From Campylobacter magnus (GTDB taxonomy: Bacteria; Campylobacterota; Campylobacteria; Campylobacterales; Campylobacteraceae): DNA of 64,000 bases. Below the pieces are notes generated by a model that saw nothing but the letters and a program-made list of their open reading frames with translations, was not told the DNA's origin and searched no databases. This document shows positions 24,259-32,663 of this stretch, piece after piece (the first letter of the stretch is position 1; each line of letters starts with the position of its first letter). The stretch is taken from positions 301,700 to 365,699 of the forward strand of contig NZ_JAQSLK010000002.1 of the NCBI RefSeq assembly GCF_028649595.1. Reading direction: 5' to 3'. The position numbers and the translations under genes were made by a program.

Positions 24259-25110
24259 ATGAAGTATAAATATGAAATAAGCATAAACCATAAACTAACT
24301 ACGCTTAAAGAGGCAAGCTATCCAAATTGCGATTTATTTTTATTTTGCGTGGGTGGCTATACTTGGGCTTATACTGGCAGCACAGATGAAGTTAGCCTTG
24401 AGCTTAGCGGTATGGCACAAAGGCAGACTATCACCTTTAGCCCAGCTGCACTTGAGCGCAGTGAAATCAGCAATGAAGCAAACGGCGATAAAGCGCAGAT
24501 TAAATGCAACCTAGGCTTAGAGCCCATTGATAGCTTTCGTGCGCTTAGCTATAATGATAGCATGAAAGTTATAGTAATAAGACTGCGCAATAAAGAGCTA
24601 GAAATCTTGCTTTTTGGCAAGGCTGAGGGGGTAGACTATGACCTAGAAAAGGGACAGGCTACGCTAAGCGTTTGTTCTATGGCTGGGGTGTTTAGCTCGT
24701 CTTTGCCACAGCGCACATTTAGCGCGCAGTGCACGCATAGCTTGGGCGATTTTTATTGCGGTGTGCTAAAAGATGCCTATAGCCTTACTCTAAAATTAAG
24801 TGAGTGCCAAATAGCTGAGACTAACATTTGGCTATCTCATCCGCTTTTAGGCTCTAAGCCTAGCGGATATTATAACGGCGGCGTGTGTAAAGCTGGGGCA
24901 AACTCAGGGTTTATTATAAATCACACAGGCTCTAAAATAGAGCTTTTAAATCCATTTTATGCGCTAAGAAATGCTGATATAAGCTCAGTTAAAATAGAAA
25001 TCGGCTGTGATAAAAGCATAATAACTTGCATGAATAAATTCTCAAATTCTCTAAATTATGGTGGCTTTCCTTTTGTGCCAAATATAAATCCTATGCTAAA
25101 AGGTTTTTAA
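24259..25110 (+). CDS. Phage tail tip protein, DUF2163 / BR0599 type
   Basis: 283-aa protein resembling GTA gp13-like hub proteins. The C-terminal BR0599 signature is clear: IEIGCDKSIITCMNKFSNSLNYGGFPFVPNINPM. Upstream are FSAQCTHSLGDFYCGV with paired cysteines and an N-terminal barrel region (FLFCVGGYTWAYTGSTDEVSLEL). The cysteine pattern (C-x-H...C-G, G-C-D-K-S...T-C) is typical and intact. AAGGAG precedes the ATG. The next gene begins 9 nt after its stop. Confidence 0.8.
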   Translation: MKYKYEISINHKLTTLKEASYPNCDLFLFCVGGYTWAYTGSTDEVSLELSGMAQRQTITFSPAALERSEISNEANGDKAQIKCNLGLEPIDSFRALSYNDSMKVIVIRLRNKELEILLFGKAEGVDYDLEKGQATLSVCSMAGVFSSSLPQRTFSAQCTHSLGDFYCGVLKDAYSLTLKLSECQIAETNIWLSHPLLGSKPSGYYNGGVCKAGANSGFIINHTGSKIELLNPFYALRNADISSVKIEIGCDKSIITCMNKFSNSLNYGGFPFVPNINPMLKGF

Positions 25111-25119
25111 GGGGGTAAA

Positions 25120-25338
25120 ATGTATTTTTTCGTTTTAGCTATTGTGATGGTGGTGGTATTTTTACTAATGCCAAGACCAAGTGCAAATATGCCAAGCTCA
25201 TCAGGGCTAAATAACTTTGACTATCCTACCAACTCAAACGGCAGGGCTATACCTGAGCTTTTTGGCACTGCTAAACTAAGTGGTAATGTCATATGGTGCG
25301 GCGATCTAAGAAGCAAAAAAATAGAGGTAAGCATGTAA
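25120..25338 (+). CDS. N-terminal part of split tail tip protein
   Basis: 72-aa product starting with a hydrophobic helix (MYFFVLAIVMVVVFLLMPRP) followed by NFDYPTNSNGRAIPELFGTAKLSGNVIWCGDLRSKK. In related phages the motif F-x-x-P-T-x-x-x-GR-x-IP-x-x-FGT...WxGDL lies at the N-terminus of the large GTA-type or J-like tail protein, so this looks like its front end encoded separately. Its TAA overlaps the next ATG as TAATG. The downstream frame is -1 relative to this one, and an A7 run lies at 25317-25323. Confidence 0.65.
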   Translation: MYFFVLAIVMVVVFLLMPRPSANMPSSSGLNNFDYPTNSNGRAIPELFGTAKLSGNVIWCGDLRSKKIEVSM

Positions 25339-27401
25339 TGGGCGCAAAAAAGAAAAAACAACAAGTAGGCTTTGCTTATTTTATGGGTATAGCGTATAGT
25401 TTATGCTCCAAAATTGATAGCCTTGTAAGCTTTATGATTGATGATAAAAAAATGTGCGCTGATAACCCAGTGCCAAATGGCACCGGAGTATTTATAGCTA
25501 AAACTGGCCTAGAGAACGAGCAATACCCTAGCGGAAATCCATATAGCGCAGTGTGTTGCTACAACGGCGAGCAAGTAATACCTGATGCCTATCTAACATC
25601 AAAAACAGGCGTGCCAATAGCGTATAGAAATACTGCTTATTTGGTATTTAATGGCTTTATCGGCGATAATGTCCGCAGCGCACCCAACTACTCAGTAGTA
25701 GCAAAAAGAGTAAAGCTAGGTATGCTAAAAAACCCAGCGCATGAAGATATAAATGGCAGCGCAAATCCAGCAGCGGTGCTAAAATATATTTTTGTAAAAA
25801 TGCTAGGGCTTAGCGAAGATGCCTTAGATGCGCAGAGCTTTGATATCTGCGGCGAGACTTTATTTAACGAACCACTTGGCATTTCTTTTGTGATGAGTGA
25901 GAGTAAAGAGGCAAAGGAGTGGATAGAAGAGATTTTACGAACGATTGATGGAGCATTAGCCCTAGATAAAAGCACAGGTAAAATCAAAATGCGACTTTTA
26001 AGGGGCGATTATAATGCTGATAGCTTAGCCCTCATAGATGAGAGCAAGGCTAGCGGCGTAAAGTTTGTGCGTAAAGGCTGGGAGAGTTGCTACTCAACTT
26101 TGGTAGTAAAATTCACAGACGCAGATAAGCACGAAGAAAACAGCATAACCTTTCAAAACCCAGCCACAAGAGAAATTCTAGGCTATGATAAAAACTTTAA
26201 AACTTCATTTATGATGATAAGGGATATATTTTCACTAAGTGGCGTGCTAAATAGGCTAGTTAAAAAAATGTGCTATCCGTGGGCTAGTTTAAAGTTTAGC
26301 GTATCTATAAATGACTATCCAAATCTTATGGTGGGCGATGTTTATAGGTTTAGCAATGAAAAGCTAGGGATTTATAACATGCCTATTCGCATAATGGGCT
26401 TAGGCGGCGATAAAGAAGAAAGTGGCAAAATAGAAGTAGAAGCCACCGAAGACATGTATAGCTTGCAAATTGACAAGCAAGTAACGCAAATAGGCGCAGA
26501 TAAAATGCAGAGCGATGATAATTATGATTTGTTTGAAGATGATATTATCATAGGTGCCATAAAAGCCCCAGCCGAGCTTGATGAGCTAAGGGGCGTTTAT
26601 CCGCTGTGTGCTTATCCTGATGGGCTAGCAGAGAGAGCTTATTGTCAAGATGGTAGCACCGGAGAAAAGGCGGTTTTGGACAATAGTGCTGTAGCTACGC
26701 TGCTAGATGATATAGCGGTGGGAGAGAGCGTGGATCTAACTACTACTTTTAAAATAGAGCAAATCAGCAAACTTTGGGCTGTAAAAGCTACAAGGGCTGG
26801 CTGGCAAAGGCTAAAAATGAGTGTGGCTATTGATGATGAGGTTATGGGCTATGAGTTTAGAAGGGACTTAGGCGGTGGCAAATGGGAAATAGGCGGACTT
26901 ATAAGAGGCATAGCTGGCACGCCGATAGGGGCGCATAAAAAAGGCGCAAAGGTGTGGTTTGCACCGGTAGATCTAAATGAAGTTCAAACCCTAAGCTGTG
27001 TGAGCCTAAATCCTACCTTGCGCTTTGTGCTCTCAAACTCAAGGGGACAAATAGAAAAAACGCTAAAAGTGGAGCTAAATGACGATAACTACAAGCCCTA
27101 CACCCCAAGCAATCTACAAGCCGTGCGAAGTGGCGATGAAGTAAGGATAAAATGGCGAAATAGAATAAAGCTAGGTGGCGCAAACTACCGCAATATAGAC
27201 ACTATACCAGCTGGCGCAGATGAGGGCAGAATAGATGGCTATGTGGTAATTGAGTGGAGCGATGGCAGCGGCGCAAAGACAGCTACTAGCACAGGGGATA
27301 ATATCACGCTAAACGCGCCAAGAGATACTAAGTTTAGCATTTATGCTATCGGCGAACATGGCTTAGCATACCCCAGCGATAAAATCAGCATAGTAGCGTG
27401 A
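25338..27401 (+). CDS. Tail tip attachment protein (J-like / GTA gp15-like), main part
   Basis: 687-aa protein that probably forms the tail tip hub and host-contact module. Start at 25338 is the ATG of the TAATG junction with the preceding gene. It continues the pattern expected after that gene (KKKKQQVGFAYFMGIAYSLC ... SLVSFMIDDK), then RTIDGALALDKSTGKIKMRLLRGDY, and a C-terminal fibronectin-like domain (TPSNLQAVRSGDEVRIKWRNR ... IDGYVVIEWSD). Either reinitiation or a -1 shift at the upstream A7 run would join the two parts. It is the last phage gene seen. Confidence 0.7.
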   Translation: MGAKKKKQQVGFAYFMGIAYSLCSKIDSLVSFMIDDKKMCADNPVPNGTGVFIAKTGLENEQYPSGNPYSAVCCYNGEQVIPDAYLTSKTGVPIAYRNTAYLVFNGFIGDNVRSAPNYSVVAKRVKLGMLKNPAHEDINGSANPAAVLKYIFVKMLGLSEDALDAQSFDICGETLFNEPLGISFVMSESKEAKEWIEEILRTIDGALALDKSTGKIKMRLLRGDYNADSLALIDESKASGVKFVRKGWESCYSTLVVKFTDADKHEENSITFQNPATREILGYDKNFKTSFMMIRDIFSLSGVLNRLVKKMCYPWASLKFSVSINDYPNLMVGDVYRFSNEKLGIYNMPIRIMGLGGDKEESGKIEVEATEDMYSLQIDKQVTQIGADKMQSDDNYDLFEDDIIIGAIKAPAELDELRGVYPLCAYPDGLAERAYCQDGSTGEKAVLDNSAVATLLDDIAVGESVDLTTTFKIEQISKLWAVKATRAGWQRLKMSVAIDDEVMGYEFRRDLGGGKWEIGGLIRGIAGTPIGAHKKGAKVWFAPVDLNEVQTLSCVSLNPTLRFVLSNSRGQIEKTLKVELNDDNYKPYTPSNLQAVRSGDEVRIKWRNRIKLGGANYRNIDTIPAGADEGRIDGYVVIEWSDGSGAKTATSTGDNITLNAPRDTKFSIYAIGEHGLAYPSDKISIVA

Positions 27402-27456
27402 TGAGTGTAGAATAAGGCTAGTTAAGTAGCGTTAAGCAAAATTAAGGGTATTTTGA

Positions 27457-27560
27457 TATAATTGCGCCTTGTATATAATTGCTATACCAAAAACTCGACA
27501 AACTTTTTTGGCTAATCGCTTAGTGAAATATTGCCGTATTTCGCTAAGCACTTTTTTTAT
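27457..27560 (+). ncRNA. Promoter and strong intrinsic terminator (candidate small RNA or operon end)
   Basis: Two -10-like boxes, TATAAT at 27457-27462 and 27474-27479, precede a short gene-free stretch that ends in a 13-bp hairpin with one G-T wobble: 27518-27530 pairs with 27537-27549 around a TTGCCG loop, followed by a T-rich tract. The stem is one of the best intrinsic terminators in the window. The TATAATTGCGCC context also matches the promoter at 3962. It could equally be the terminator of the tail operon. Confidence 0.5.
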
Positions 27561-27794
27561 TTTATTTCATTTTGTGAATTCTTTCTATGATTATTTTTGC
27601 CCTTAGTGTTTTTGCTAGGGTTTTTTGCGTTTAAGGAATTCTAGATTAAGGGCTTTTATCCTTGTATAAAGCCTTGTATAAATCACAGCCAAAAACGCTA
27701 AAACAATGAAATACTAAGCTAAAATAAGACAGCACACGCTACTACACGGCACCAGGATACGATAAAATCATACTTTGAAGCATTTTATTTACCA
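27561..27794. other. Gene-free prophage end region
   Basis: No reading frame of note. Contains an imperfect repeat CTTGTATAAA-GC-CTTGTATAAAT near 27660-27682 and one isolated GGAATTCTAGATT half-palindrome near 27637. Nothing else is recognised. Confidence 0.4.
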
Positions 27795-27861
27795 TTTTAC
27801 CCAAGTCCTTTCTATTGATTTTTCAATATTATACAGAGTGTAAAATAAAACTTGGGTAAAA
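27795..27861. repeat. 12-bp inverted repeat near the prophage right boundary
   Basis: TTTTACCCAAGT (27795-27806) and ACTTGGGTAAAA (27850-27861) are perfect inverted copies 43 nt apart, and the partial copy TCTGGGTGAAA follows at 27862. Clustered copies of such a motif are what one expects at the end of a transposable phage or at an attachment site, but no flanking target duplication can be seen here. Confidence 0.4.
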
Positions 27862-27976
27862 TCTGGGTGAAATTATTTAACTTATTTTTTTACCACTATC
27901 ATAAAGCTCTACAAATTCTTTTTGTAGTTTTTCTTCAAAAATAATTTAAAAAAACTTTTAGAATATAGATCTTTGC

Positions 27977-28580
27977 CTAGGAATTCTAGAATTCCTTGTG
28001 ATATTTTTTAGGAATTCTAGATTTTGCTTAGGAATTCTAGATTTTTCTTAAGAATTCTAGATTTTTCTTAAGAATTCTAGAATTCCCTGCGTCATTGCAA
28101 GCGAGCAAAGCAGAGGGAGCAATCTAGGAAATCTAAATTTTAGTAGGCTTTTAGGGGCGGTAGCCCTTATAAAAAGCAGCGGGGCTTGCCCCACTAAAGC
28201 GAGCAAAATTCTAGAATTCCAAGAATAAATTTAGAATTCCTAGAGATTGTTTCGCTTCGCTCGCAATGACGAAAATTCTAGAATTCTCTAAGTCTTGTGT
28301 TATCCCTCGACTTGACCTGTGGATCTCATCATAAATAAATCTAAAATTCCATATAGAGATCCCCCAAAGGGGCTGGGGGATGACATAGCATGGAATTTTA
28401 GAATTCCTTTGTTTTTCTGGGGGTTAGGGGGTTTGCCTAGGAATTCTAGAATTCCATATAGAGATCCTCGGGTCAAGCTGGGGGATGACATAGTAAGGAA
28501 TTCTAGAATTTCTTGTGATATTTTTTTGAGAATTCTAGATTAGGAATTCTAGATTTTGCCTAGGAATTCTAGAATTCCTA
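27977..28580. repeat. Dense cluster of GGAATTCTAGAATTCC and REP-like repeats
   Basis: Between prophage and flgH there are full palindromes at 27980-27995, 28072-28086, 28440-28455 and 28562-28577 plus many near or half copies (28018, 28038, 28208, 28271, 28400, 28497, 28541). They are mixed with the CATTGC...CAATCT repeat (28090, 28247), two hairpins of the type GAGATCC-C/T-C...GGGGGATGACATAG (28350, 28463), the unit TCTGGGGGTTAGGGGGTTT (28417), and a structured repeat (28135-28220). No gene is present. Confidence 0.8.
28135..28220 (+). repeat. Structured repeat, copy 3 (shorter variant)
   Basis: Shares with copies at 40467 and 56987 the order TTTAG...GGTTTTAGGG-like lead, a GGGC-loop-GCCC hairpin followed by TTATA, a variable hairpin (here GGGG-CTTG-CCCC), then AAAGCGAGCAAAA and a GAATTC palindrome. 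The 18-nt CCAAGGGTTTAG part of the other copies is missing. Confidence 0.65.
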
Positions 28581-28588
28581 GGCTATGA

Positions 28589-29299
28589 TTAAAATGGCCA
28601 AATAGTTTCTATTAGCTTAGTTCCCCATGGTTTGTTTGTGGCTTTTGCGATGTCGCCTTGAGTGATATATGAGATTTTAGCATCGCTTACATAGCGTGAG
28701 CTGATTTCGTTGTTTTGGCTGATGTCATATGGACGGATGACGCCTGTTATTTGCATGATTTGTTTTTCGTTGTTTAAGAGGATTTCTTTGCTACCTTCGA
28801 TGAAATAATTGCCATTTGAGAGCACTTTTACGATGCGAGCTGAGATTGTGGTAGTAAAGGCCTCTGTGCGTGTGCTAGTGCCACTGCCGCTAAAACCGCT
28901 TTCTCCGCCTGCGCTAAAACCGATGTTTGAGTATTTATTTAGCGTGTTTGCTACATTGCTAAGTGGTCCCGCGCCAGCTGTGAACTGCCCACCATTTAGC
29001 GCAATTGTGCTATCTTTTGTGGTGTTTTTGTTAGCTTGACTGGTTTGGTTTGTGTTTTCTTGGATTATTACTGTTACGATATCATTTACATTCATAGCTT
29101 TGCGGTCGGCAAAAAGTGGATTGTCCCCACGGCCAAAAAGACTGCCAGGCTGAGAGATGCCAAGGCCTGTTTCTTTGCTAGGCATTTGCTCTACATACGC
29201 AGGTGGCGTCATTGCGATGTGTGGGTCAGCACTCGCACAACCGCTAAAAATCCCCCCAACTGCTACGAAACTACACAACAAAATTACTTGCTTTTTCAT
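28589..29299 (-). CDS. flgH: Flagellar L-ring lipoprotein FlgH
   Basis: Outer-membrane ring component of the flagellar basal body. The 236-aa precursor has a lipoprotein signal (KKQVILLCSFVAVGGIFSGC, lipobox FSGC with Cys at residue 21). Family features include NPLFADRKAMNVNDIVTVIIQENTNQTSQANK, the TTISARIVKVLSNGNYFIEGSKEILLNNEKQIMQITGVIRPYDIS core and the end TKLIETIWPF. A near-perfect sigma54 promoter lies upstream, as expected for hook/basal-body genes in Campylobacter. Divergent from pta. Its 3' side is the repeat cluster next to the prophage. Confidence 0.95.
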   Translation of the reverse strand: MKKQVILLCSFVAVGGIFSGCASADPHIAMTPPAYVEQMPSKETGLGISQPGSLFGRGDNPLFADRKAMNVNDIVTVIIQENTNQTSQANKNTTKDSTIALNGGQFTAGAGPLSNVANTLNKYSNIGFSAGGESGFSGSGTSTRTEAFTTTISARIVKVLSNGNYFIEGSKEILLNNEKQIMQITGVIRPYDISQNNEISSRYVSDAKISYITQGDIAKATNKPWGTKLIETIWPF

Positions 29300-29335
29300 T
29301 TTTATACCTATAAATAGATTTTTTTGCTACAATAT

Positions 29336-29353
29336 AAGCAAAATTAGTTCCAA
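29336..29353 (-). promoter_or_regulatory. Sigma54 (RpoN) promoter of flgH
   Basis: The minus strand reads TTGGAACTAATTTTGCTT, matching the Campylobacter sigma54 pattern TTGGAAC-N5-TTGCTT. It ends 37 nt before the flgH ATG. On the other strand it overlaps the pta leader and abuts its ribosome binding site. Confidence 0.8.
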
Positions 29354-29364
29354 AAGGAGAGGAT

Positions 29365-30360
29365 ATGGGATTTTCTGCTGATTTGCTAAGCCGTGCTAGA
29401 GCGTTAAAGCGTGTTGTGGTGCTACCTGAGAGTGATGATGAGCGTGTGCTAAAAGCTGCTAGCAAGGTGCTAGAAATTGATGGTGCAAAGATTATACTTT
29501 TGGGCAAAAAAGATGAGATTTTAGCTCGCGCGGGGTCGCTAGAGCTTAGTAAGGCTCAGTTTATAGATATTAGCACTAGTGAGTATTTTGATGACTTTGC
29601 TAGCACTCTTTTTGAGCTAAGAAAGGCAAAGGGGATGAGTGAGAGTGAGGCAAAAGAGCTAATCTTGCGCCCTGAGTACTTTGGCACAATGCTAGTGTAT
29701 AAAGGCATCGCGCATGCTATGGTAAGTGGGGCAAAGACAACTACTGCTGATACCATCCGCCCAGCACTACAATTTGTCAAAATGAAAGATGGCATAAGCA
29801 CAGTTAGTGGGGCTTTTGTGATGGTTTTGGGTGGCGCAAGCGAGAAAGATGAAAGTGAAAAAAACGAAAGAGTATGGTTTTTTGCTGATTGTGCCATCAC
29901 ACCACGCCCAGACGCCCAGCAGCTTGCTGGCATTGCTCTAAGCACGGCTAACACAGCAAAAAGCTTTGGCTATGAGCCAAAAGTAGCTTTTTTAAGCTAC
30001 TCAACCGGAGATAGTGCAAAAGGCGAGATGATAGATTTTGTAAAAGAAGCACTAGAAATAGCACAAAAAGCAGCACCTGATATAGCAATGGATGGGCCGA
30101 TGCAATTTGATGCGGCTGTGGATAGCAAAGTAGCAAAATCAAAAATGCCAAACTCAAAGGTAGCTGGGCAGGCAAATGTGTTTATTTTCCCTGATCTAAA
30201 CTGCGGAAATATCACTTATAAAGCAGTCCAAAGAAGCGCAAACGCCCTAGCAATCGGTCCAATTTTGCAAGGGCTAAAAAAGCCAGTAAATGATCTAAGC
30301 AGAGGCTGCAGCGTAGATGATATAGTAAATACCGTGCTAATCTCGGCTCTCCAAGAATAA
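29365..30360 (+). CDS. pta: Phosphate acetyltransferase
   Basis: Converts acetyl-CoA and phosphate to acetyl phosphate in acetate overflow metabolism. At 331 aa it is the short, single-domain form without the N-terminal DRTGG/P-loop region of enterobacterial Pta. Motifs are VVLPESDDERVLKAA, SGAKTTTADTIRPALQ, FADCAITPRPDAQQLAGIAL, AFLSYSTGDSAKGE and FIFPDLNCGNITYKAVQR. AGGAGAGG precedes the ATG and TACAAT at 29328-29333 is a possible -10. It pairs with ackA downstream, separated by a repeat composite. Confidence 0.95.
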   Translation: MGFSADLLSRARALKRVVVLPESDDERVLKAASKVLEIDGAKIILLGKKDEILARAGSLELSKAQFIDISTSEYFDDFASTLFELRKAKGMSESEAKELILRPEYFGTMLVYKGIAHAMVSGAKTTTADTIRPALQFVKMKDGISTVSGAFVMVLGGASEKDESEKNERVWFFADCAITPRPDAQQLAGIALSTANTAKSFGYEPKVAFLSYSTGDSAKGEMIDFVKEALEIAQKAAPDIAMDGPMQFDAAVDSKVAKSKMPNSKVAGQANVFIFPDLNCGNITYKAVQRSANALAIGPILQGLKKPVNDLSRGCSVDDIVNTVLISALQE

Positions 30361-30450
30361 AATTTGCTAGGGAATTCTAGAATTCCATATAGAGATCCCC
30401 CGATCAAGTCGGGGGATAACATAGTAGGGAATTCTAGAATTCCCTAAAAT
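30361..30450. repeat. Palindrome-hairpin-palindrome composite between pta and ackA
   Basis: Two GGAATTCTAGAATTCC copies (about 30371-30386 and 30428-30443) bracket an ATATAGAGATCCCCCGA...TCGGGGGATAACATAG hairpin. The same composite occurs at 28440-28515. It sits inside the pta-ackA operon, so both genes may still be co-transcribed through it. Confidence 0.8.
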
Positions 30451-30462
30451 AAAAGGTAAGAT

Positions 30463-31656
30463 ATGAAAATACTTGTTATAAACTCAGGTTCAAGTTCTAT
30501 TAAATTTAAGCTCTTTGATATGAGCGATGAGAGCGTGATCTGTAAAGGACTAATAGAGCAAATCGGCCAAGCAAACTCAGGCGTGAAAATCACAAATGTA
30601 AAAACCGGCGCAAATGTAGAGCGTAGCATGCCTATTACTAACCACGGCTTTGGTATTGATATGATGAATTTTTTACTCTTTGAGGTAGGAGCTTTACAAA
30701 GCTTAGCAGATATAGCTGCTGTAGGACACAGAGTCGTTCAAGGTGCTGATGTCTTTAAAAGCGCAGTGCTAGTAGATGCTGATGTGCTAAGAAAAATAGA
30801 AGCTCTAATCCCACTAGCCCCACTACACAATCTAGCTAGCATTTCAGGTATAAGGGAGTGTCAAAGGGTAAGCCCACAAATACCAAATGTGGCTGTTTTT
30901 GATACTGTATTTCACCAAAGCATGCCGCCTGAGGCCTACATGTATGCGCTACCTTGGGAGCTATACGAAAATCACAAGATTCGCAGATACGGCGCACACG
31001 GCACTAGCCACGAGTATGTAAGCAAACAAGCCGCAAAGCTACTAGGCAAGGATGAAAACGAACTAAACGCAATTAGCCTACATATAGGCTCAGGAGCGTC
31101 AGTTTGCGCGATAAAAGGCGGAAAATGCGTAGATACTAGCATGGGCTTAACGCCACTTGAAGGGCTAATGATGGGCACTAGAAGTGGAGATATAGACCCT
31201 GCTATTGTGCCGTTTTTGCTAGAATATACTAGATACACTCCAGCTGAGATAGATGCTATAATGAACAAAAAAAGCGGCCTTATGGCAATAGCTGGCACAA
31301 ATGATATGAGAGATATACACCAAAAAGTAAGCGAGGGCGATACAAAAGCAAGCCTAGCACTAGCTATGCATGTGCGAAGGGTAAAAAAATACATAGGCGC
31401 ATATCATGCGATAATCGGGGCTATTGATTGTATAATCTTCACAGCTGGCATAGGCGAAAACGACGCAAAATGGCGTGCGGCTGTGTGTGAGGGGCTAGAA
31501 ATTTTTGGTATAGAGATAGACAAGGCTAAAAATGAACAAAACTCGCATGAAAATCGCGATATCTCAAAAGATGACTCAAAGATAAAAATCTTGGTAATTC
31601 CAACAGATGAAGAACTAGCAATTGCGCAAAAAACAAAAGAAACCATAGAAAAATAG
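30463..31656 (+). CDS. ackA: Acetate kinase
   Basis: Makes ATP and acetate from acetyl phosphate, completing the Pta-AckA pathway. The 397-aa protein has all family signatures: NSGSSSIKFKLFD at the N-terminus, GHRVVQGAD, YGAHGTSHEYVS, LHIGSGASVCAIKGGKCVDTSMGLTPLEGLMMGTRSGDIDP and FTAGIGENDAKWR. The C-terminal region has an insertion-like hydrophilic stretch (NEQNSHENRDISKDDSKI) before the final IPTDEELAIA motif. AAAGG lies just upstream of the start. Confidence 0.96.
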   Translation: MKILVINSGSSSIKFKLFDMSDESVICKGLIEQIGQANSGVKITNVKTGANVERSMPITNHGFGIDMMNFLLFEVGALQSLADIAAVGHRVVQGADVFKSAVLVDADVLRKIEALIPLAPLHNLASISGIRECQRVSPQIPNVAVFDTVFHQSMPPEAYMYALPWELYENHKIRRYGAHGTSHEYVSKQAAKLLGKDENELNAISLHIGSGASVCAIKGGKCVDTSMGLTPLEGLMMGTRSGDIDPAIVPFLLEYTRYTPAEIDAIMNKKSGLMAIAGTNDMRDIHQKVSEGDTKASLALAMHVRRVKKYIGAYHAIIGAIDCIIFTAGIGENDAKWRAAVCEGLEIFGIEIDKAKNEQNSHENRDISKDDSKIKILVIPTDEELAIAQKTKETIEK

Positions 31657-31658
31657 TG

Positions 31659-31664
31659 TATAAT
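31659..31664 (+). promoter_or_regulatory. -10 box of the methyltransferase gene
   Basis: TATAAT at 31659-31664, preceded by the G of GTG (GTGTATAAT), lies 28 nt before the ATG at 31692 in a T-rich context, just after the ackA stop. Confidence 0.55.
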
Positions 31665-31691
31665 GCGTGAAAATTTTTAAAAGGATAAAAA

Positions 31692-32567
31692 ATGGCATTT
31701 CAATTACCACACTGGCAAGATTTTTATGAAAAAGCCTGGGCTTTTAGAGCAAAGTTTTTAGAGAGTCAGCTAGAAAGTGGCGCAAACGCACTCCAAGCTA
31801 TAAAAGAACTAGAAAAAAAAGAGCGTGGCTATACGCTAGGAGTAAATGATACAACTGGCGAAGTTTCATATATGAAAAAAGAAATTAGCGATGATGAACC
31901 GCATATAAAAGATACAAATATTGCGCTTTATTCTAAAATGGGCTTTAATGGAAATATTATAATCTTGCCAAAGCATACTAGCTATAATTTTAGAATCTTG
32001 CTAATTGATCTAATAGATGCAACCGGCCCTTATGATGCCATAATCGAGCTTGGCTGTGGTTATGGAAGAAATCTTTTTGAGATATTTTATGGCGGTGGAC
32101 CAAGGGAGGCTAAATACATCGGTGGAGAGTTTACAAAAAGCGGTGTAGAAATCGCACAAAAACTAGCCAAAAAAGCCCCAAAGATGAAAACAGAGTTTTT
32201 TCATTTCAATCACCTTGAGCCAAAACTGCCGTTTAAAAAGCCTTTTAAACGCGCCTTTGTCTTTACCTGCCACAGCATAGAACAAGTAATGCAAATAAAC
32301 GAAAACTGGTTTGATGAGGTAATAAAAGCTGGAGAGTTTGTGCGTGGTGCACACATAGAGCCTTTTGGCTTTCAGCTTAAAAACTCTGGGCCACTTTCAG
32401 ATATGCACAAAGATTTTATGATTCAAAATAGCTGGAATATCAACTTCGCTGATGTTTTGCGTCAGGCTTTGGAGAGAAAAATCATAAAAGATGAGCAAAT
32501 ATTTTTAGAGATGGGAGTAACACCAGATGTAAATGTTGGCTCGCTAGCTTTTTGGAGTAAGGCTTAG
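31692..32567 (+). CDS. Class I SAM-dependent methyltransferase
   Basis: 291-aa protein with a Rossmann-type methyltransferase domain. The SAM-binding motif I is AIIELGCGYGRN (residues 116-127), followed by YIGGEFTKSGVEIAQKLAKKAP (acidic loop) and a post-II strand FVFTCHSIEQVMQ. The N-terminal ~90 residues are an unusual helical extension (EKAWAFRAKFLESQLESGANALQAIKELEKK). The substrate cannot be told from sequence. It has its own promoter and AAAAGGA before the ATG, and is followed by a 26-bp perfect palindrome. Confidence 0.75.
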   Translation: MAFQLPHWQDFYEKAWAFRAKFLESQLESGANALQAIKELEKKERGYTLGVNDTTGEVSYMKKEISDDEPHIKDTNIALYSKMGFNGNIIILPKHTSYNFRILLIDLIDATGPYDAIIELGCGYGRNLFEIFYGGGPREAKYIGGEFTKSGVEIAQKLAKKAPKMKTEFFHFNHLEPKLPFKKPFKRAFVFTCHSIEQVMQINENWFDEVIKAGEFVRGAHIEPFGFQLKNSGPLSDMHKDFMIQNSWNINFADVLRQALERKIIKDEQIFLEMGVTPDVNVGSLAFWSKA

Positions 32568-32576
32568 ATATTATTT

Positions 32577-32602
32577 TTATAGGAATTCTAGAATTCCTAT
32601 AA
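32577..32602. repeat. 26-bp perfect palindrome containing the core repeat
   Basis: The core GGAATTCTAGAATTCC extends symmetrically with TTATA on the left and TATAA on the right, giving 26 bp of perfect dyad. It lies between the methyltransferase stop and the outer-membrane protein promoter. Confidence 0.8.
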
Positions 32603-32630
32603 TTTAATAATTATATAAAGATATATTCTA

Positions 32631-32636
32631 TATAAT
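32631..32636 (+). promoter_or_regulatory. -10 box of the outer-membrane barrel gene
   Basis: TATAAT at 32631-32636 within an AT-rich run, 28 nt before the ATG at 32664. TTTTTTGGAG supplies the ribosome binding site. Confidence 0.55.
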
Positions 32637-32663
32637 TACAGCATTCATTTTTTGGAGTTTCAT

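Noticed and set aside
28300..28543. Two overlapping open frames of 63-74 codons on opposite strands
   Set aside because: They consist of translated repeats (GAATTC palindromes and REP hairpins), have no ribosome binding site and mirror each other.
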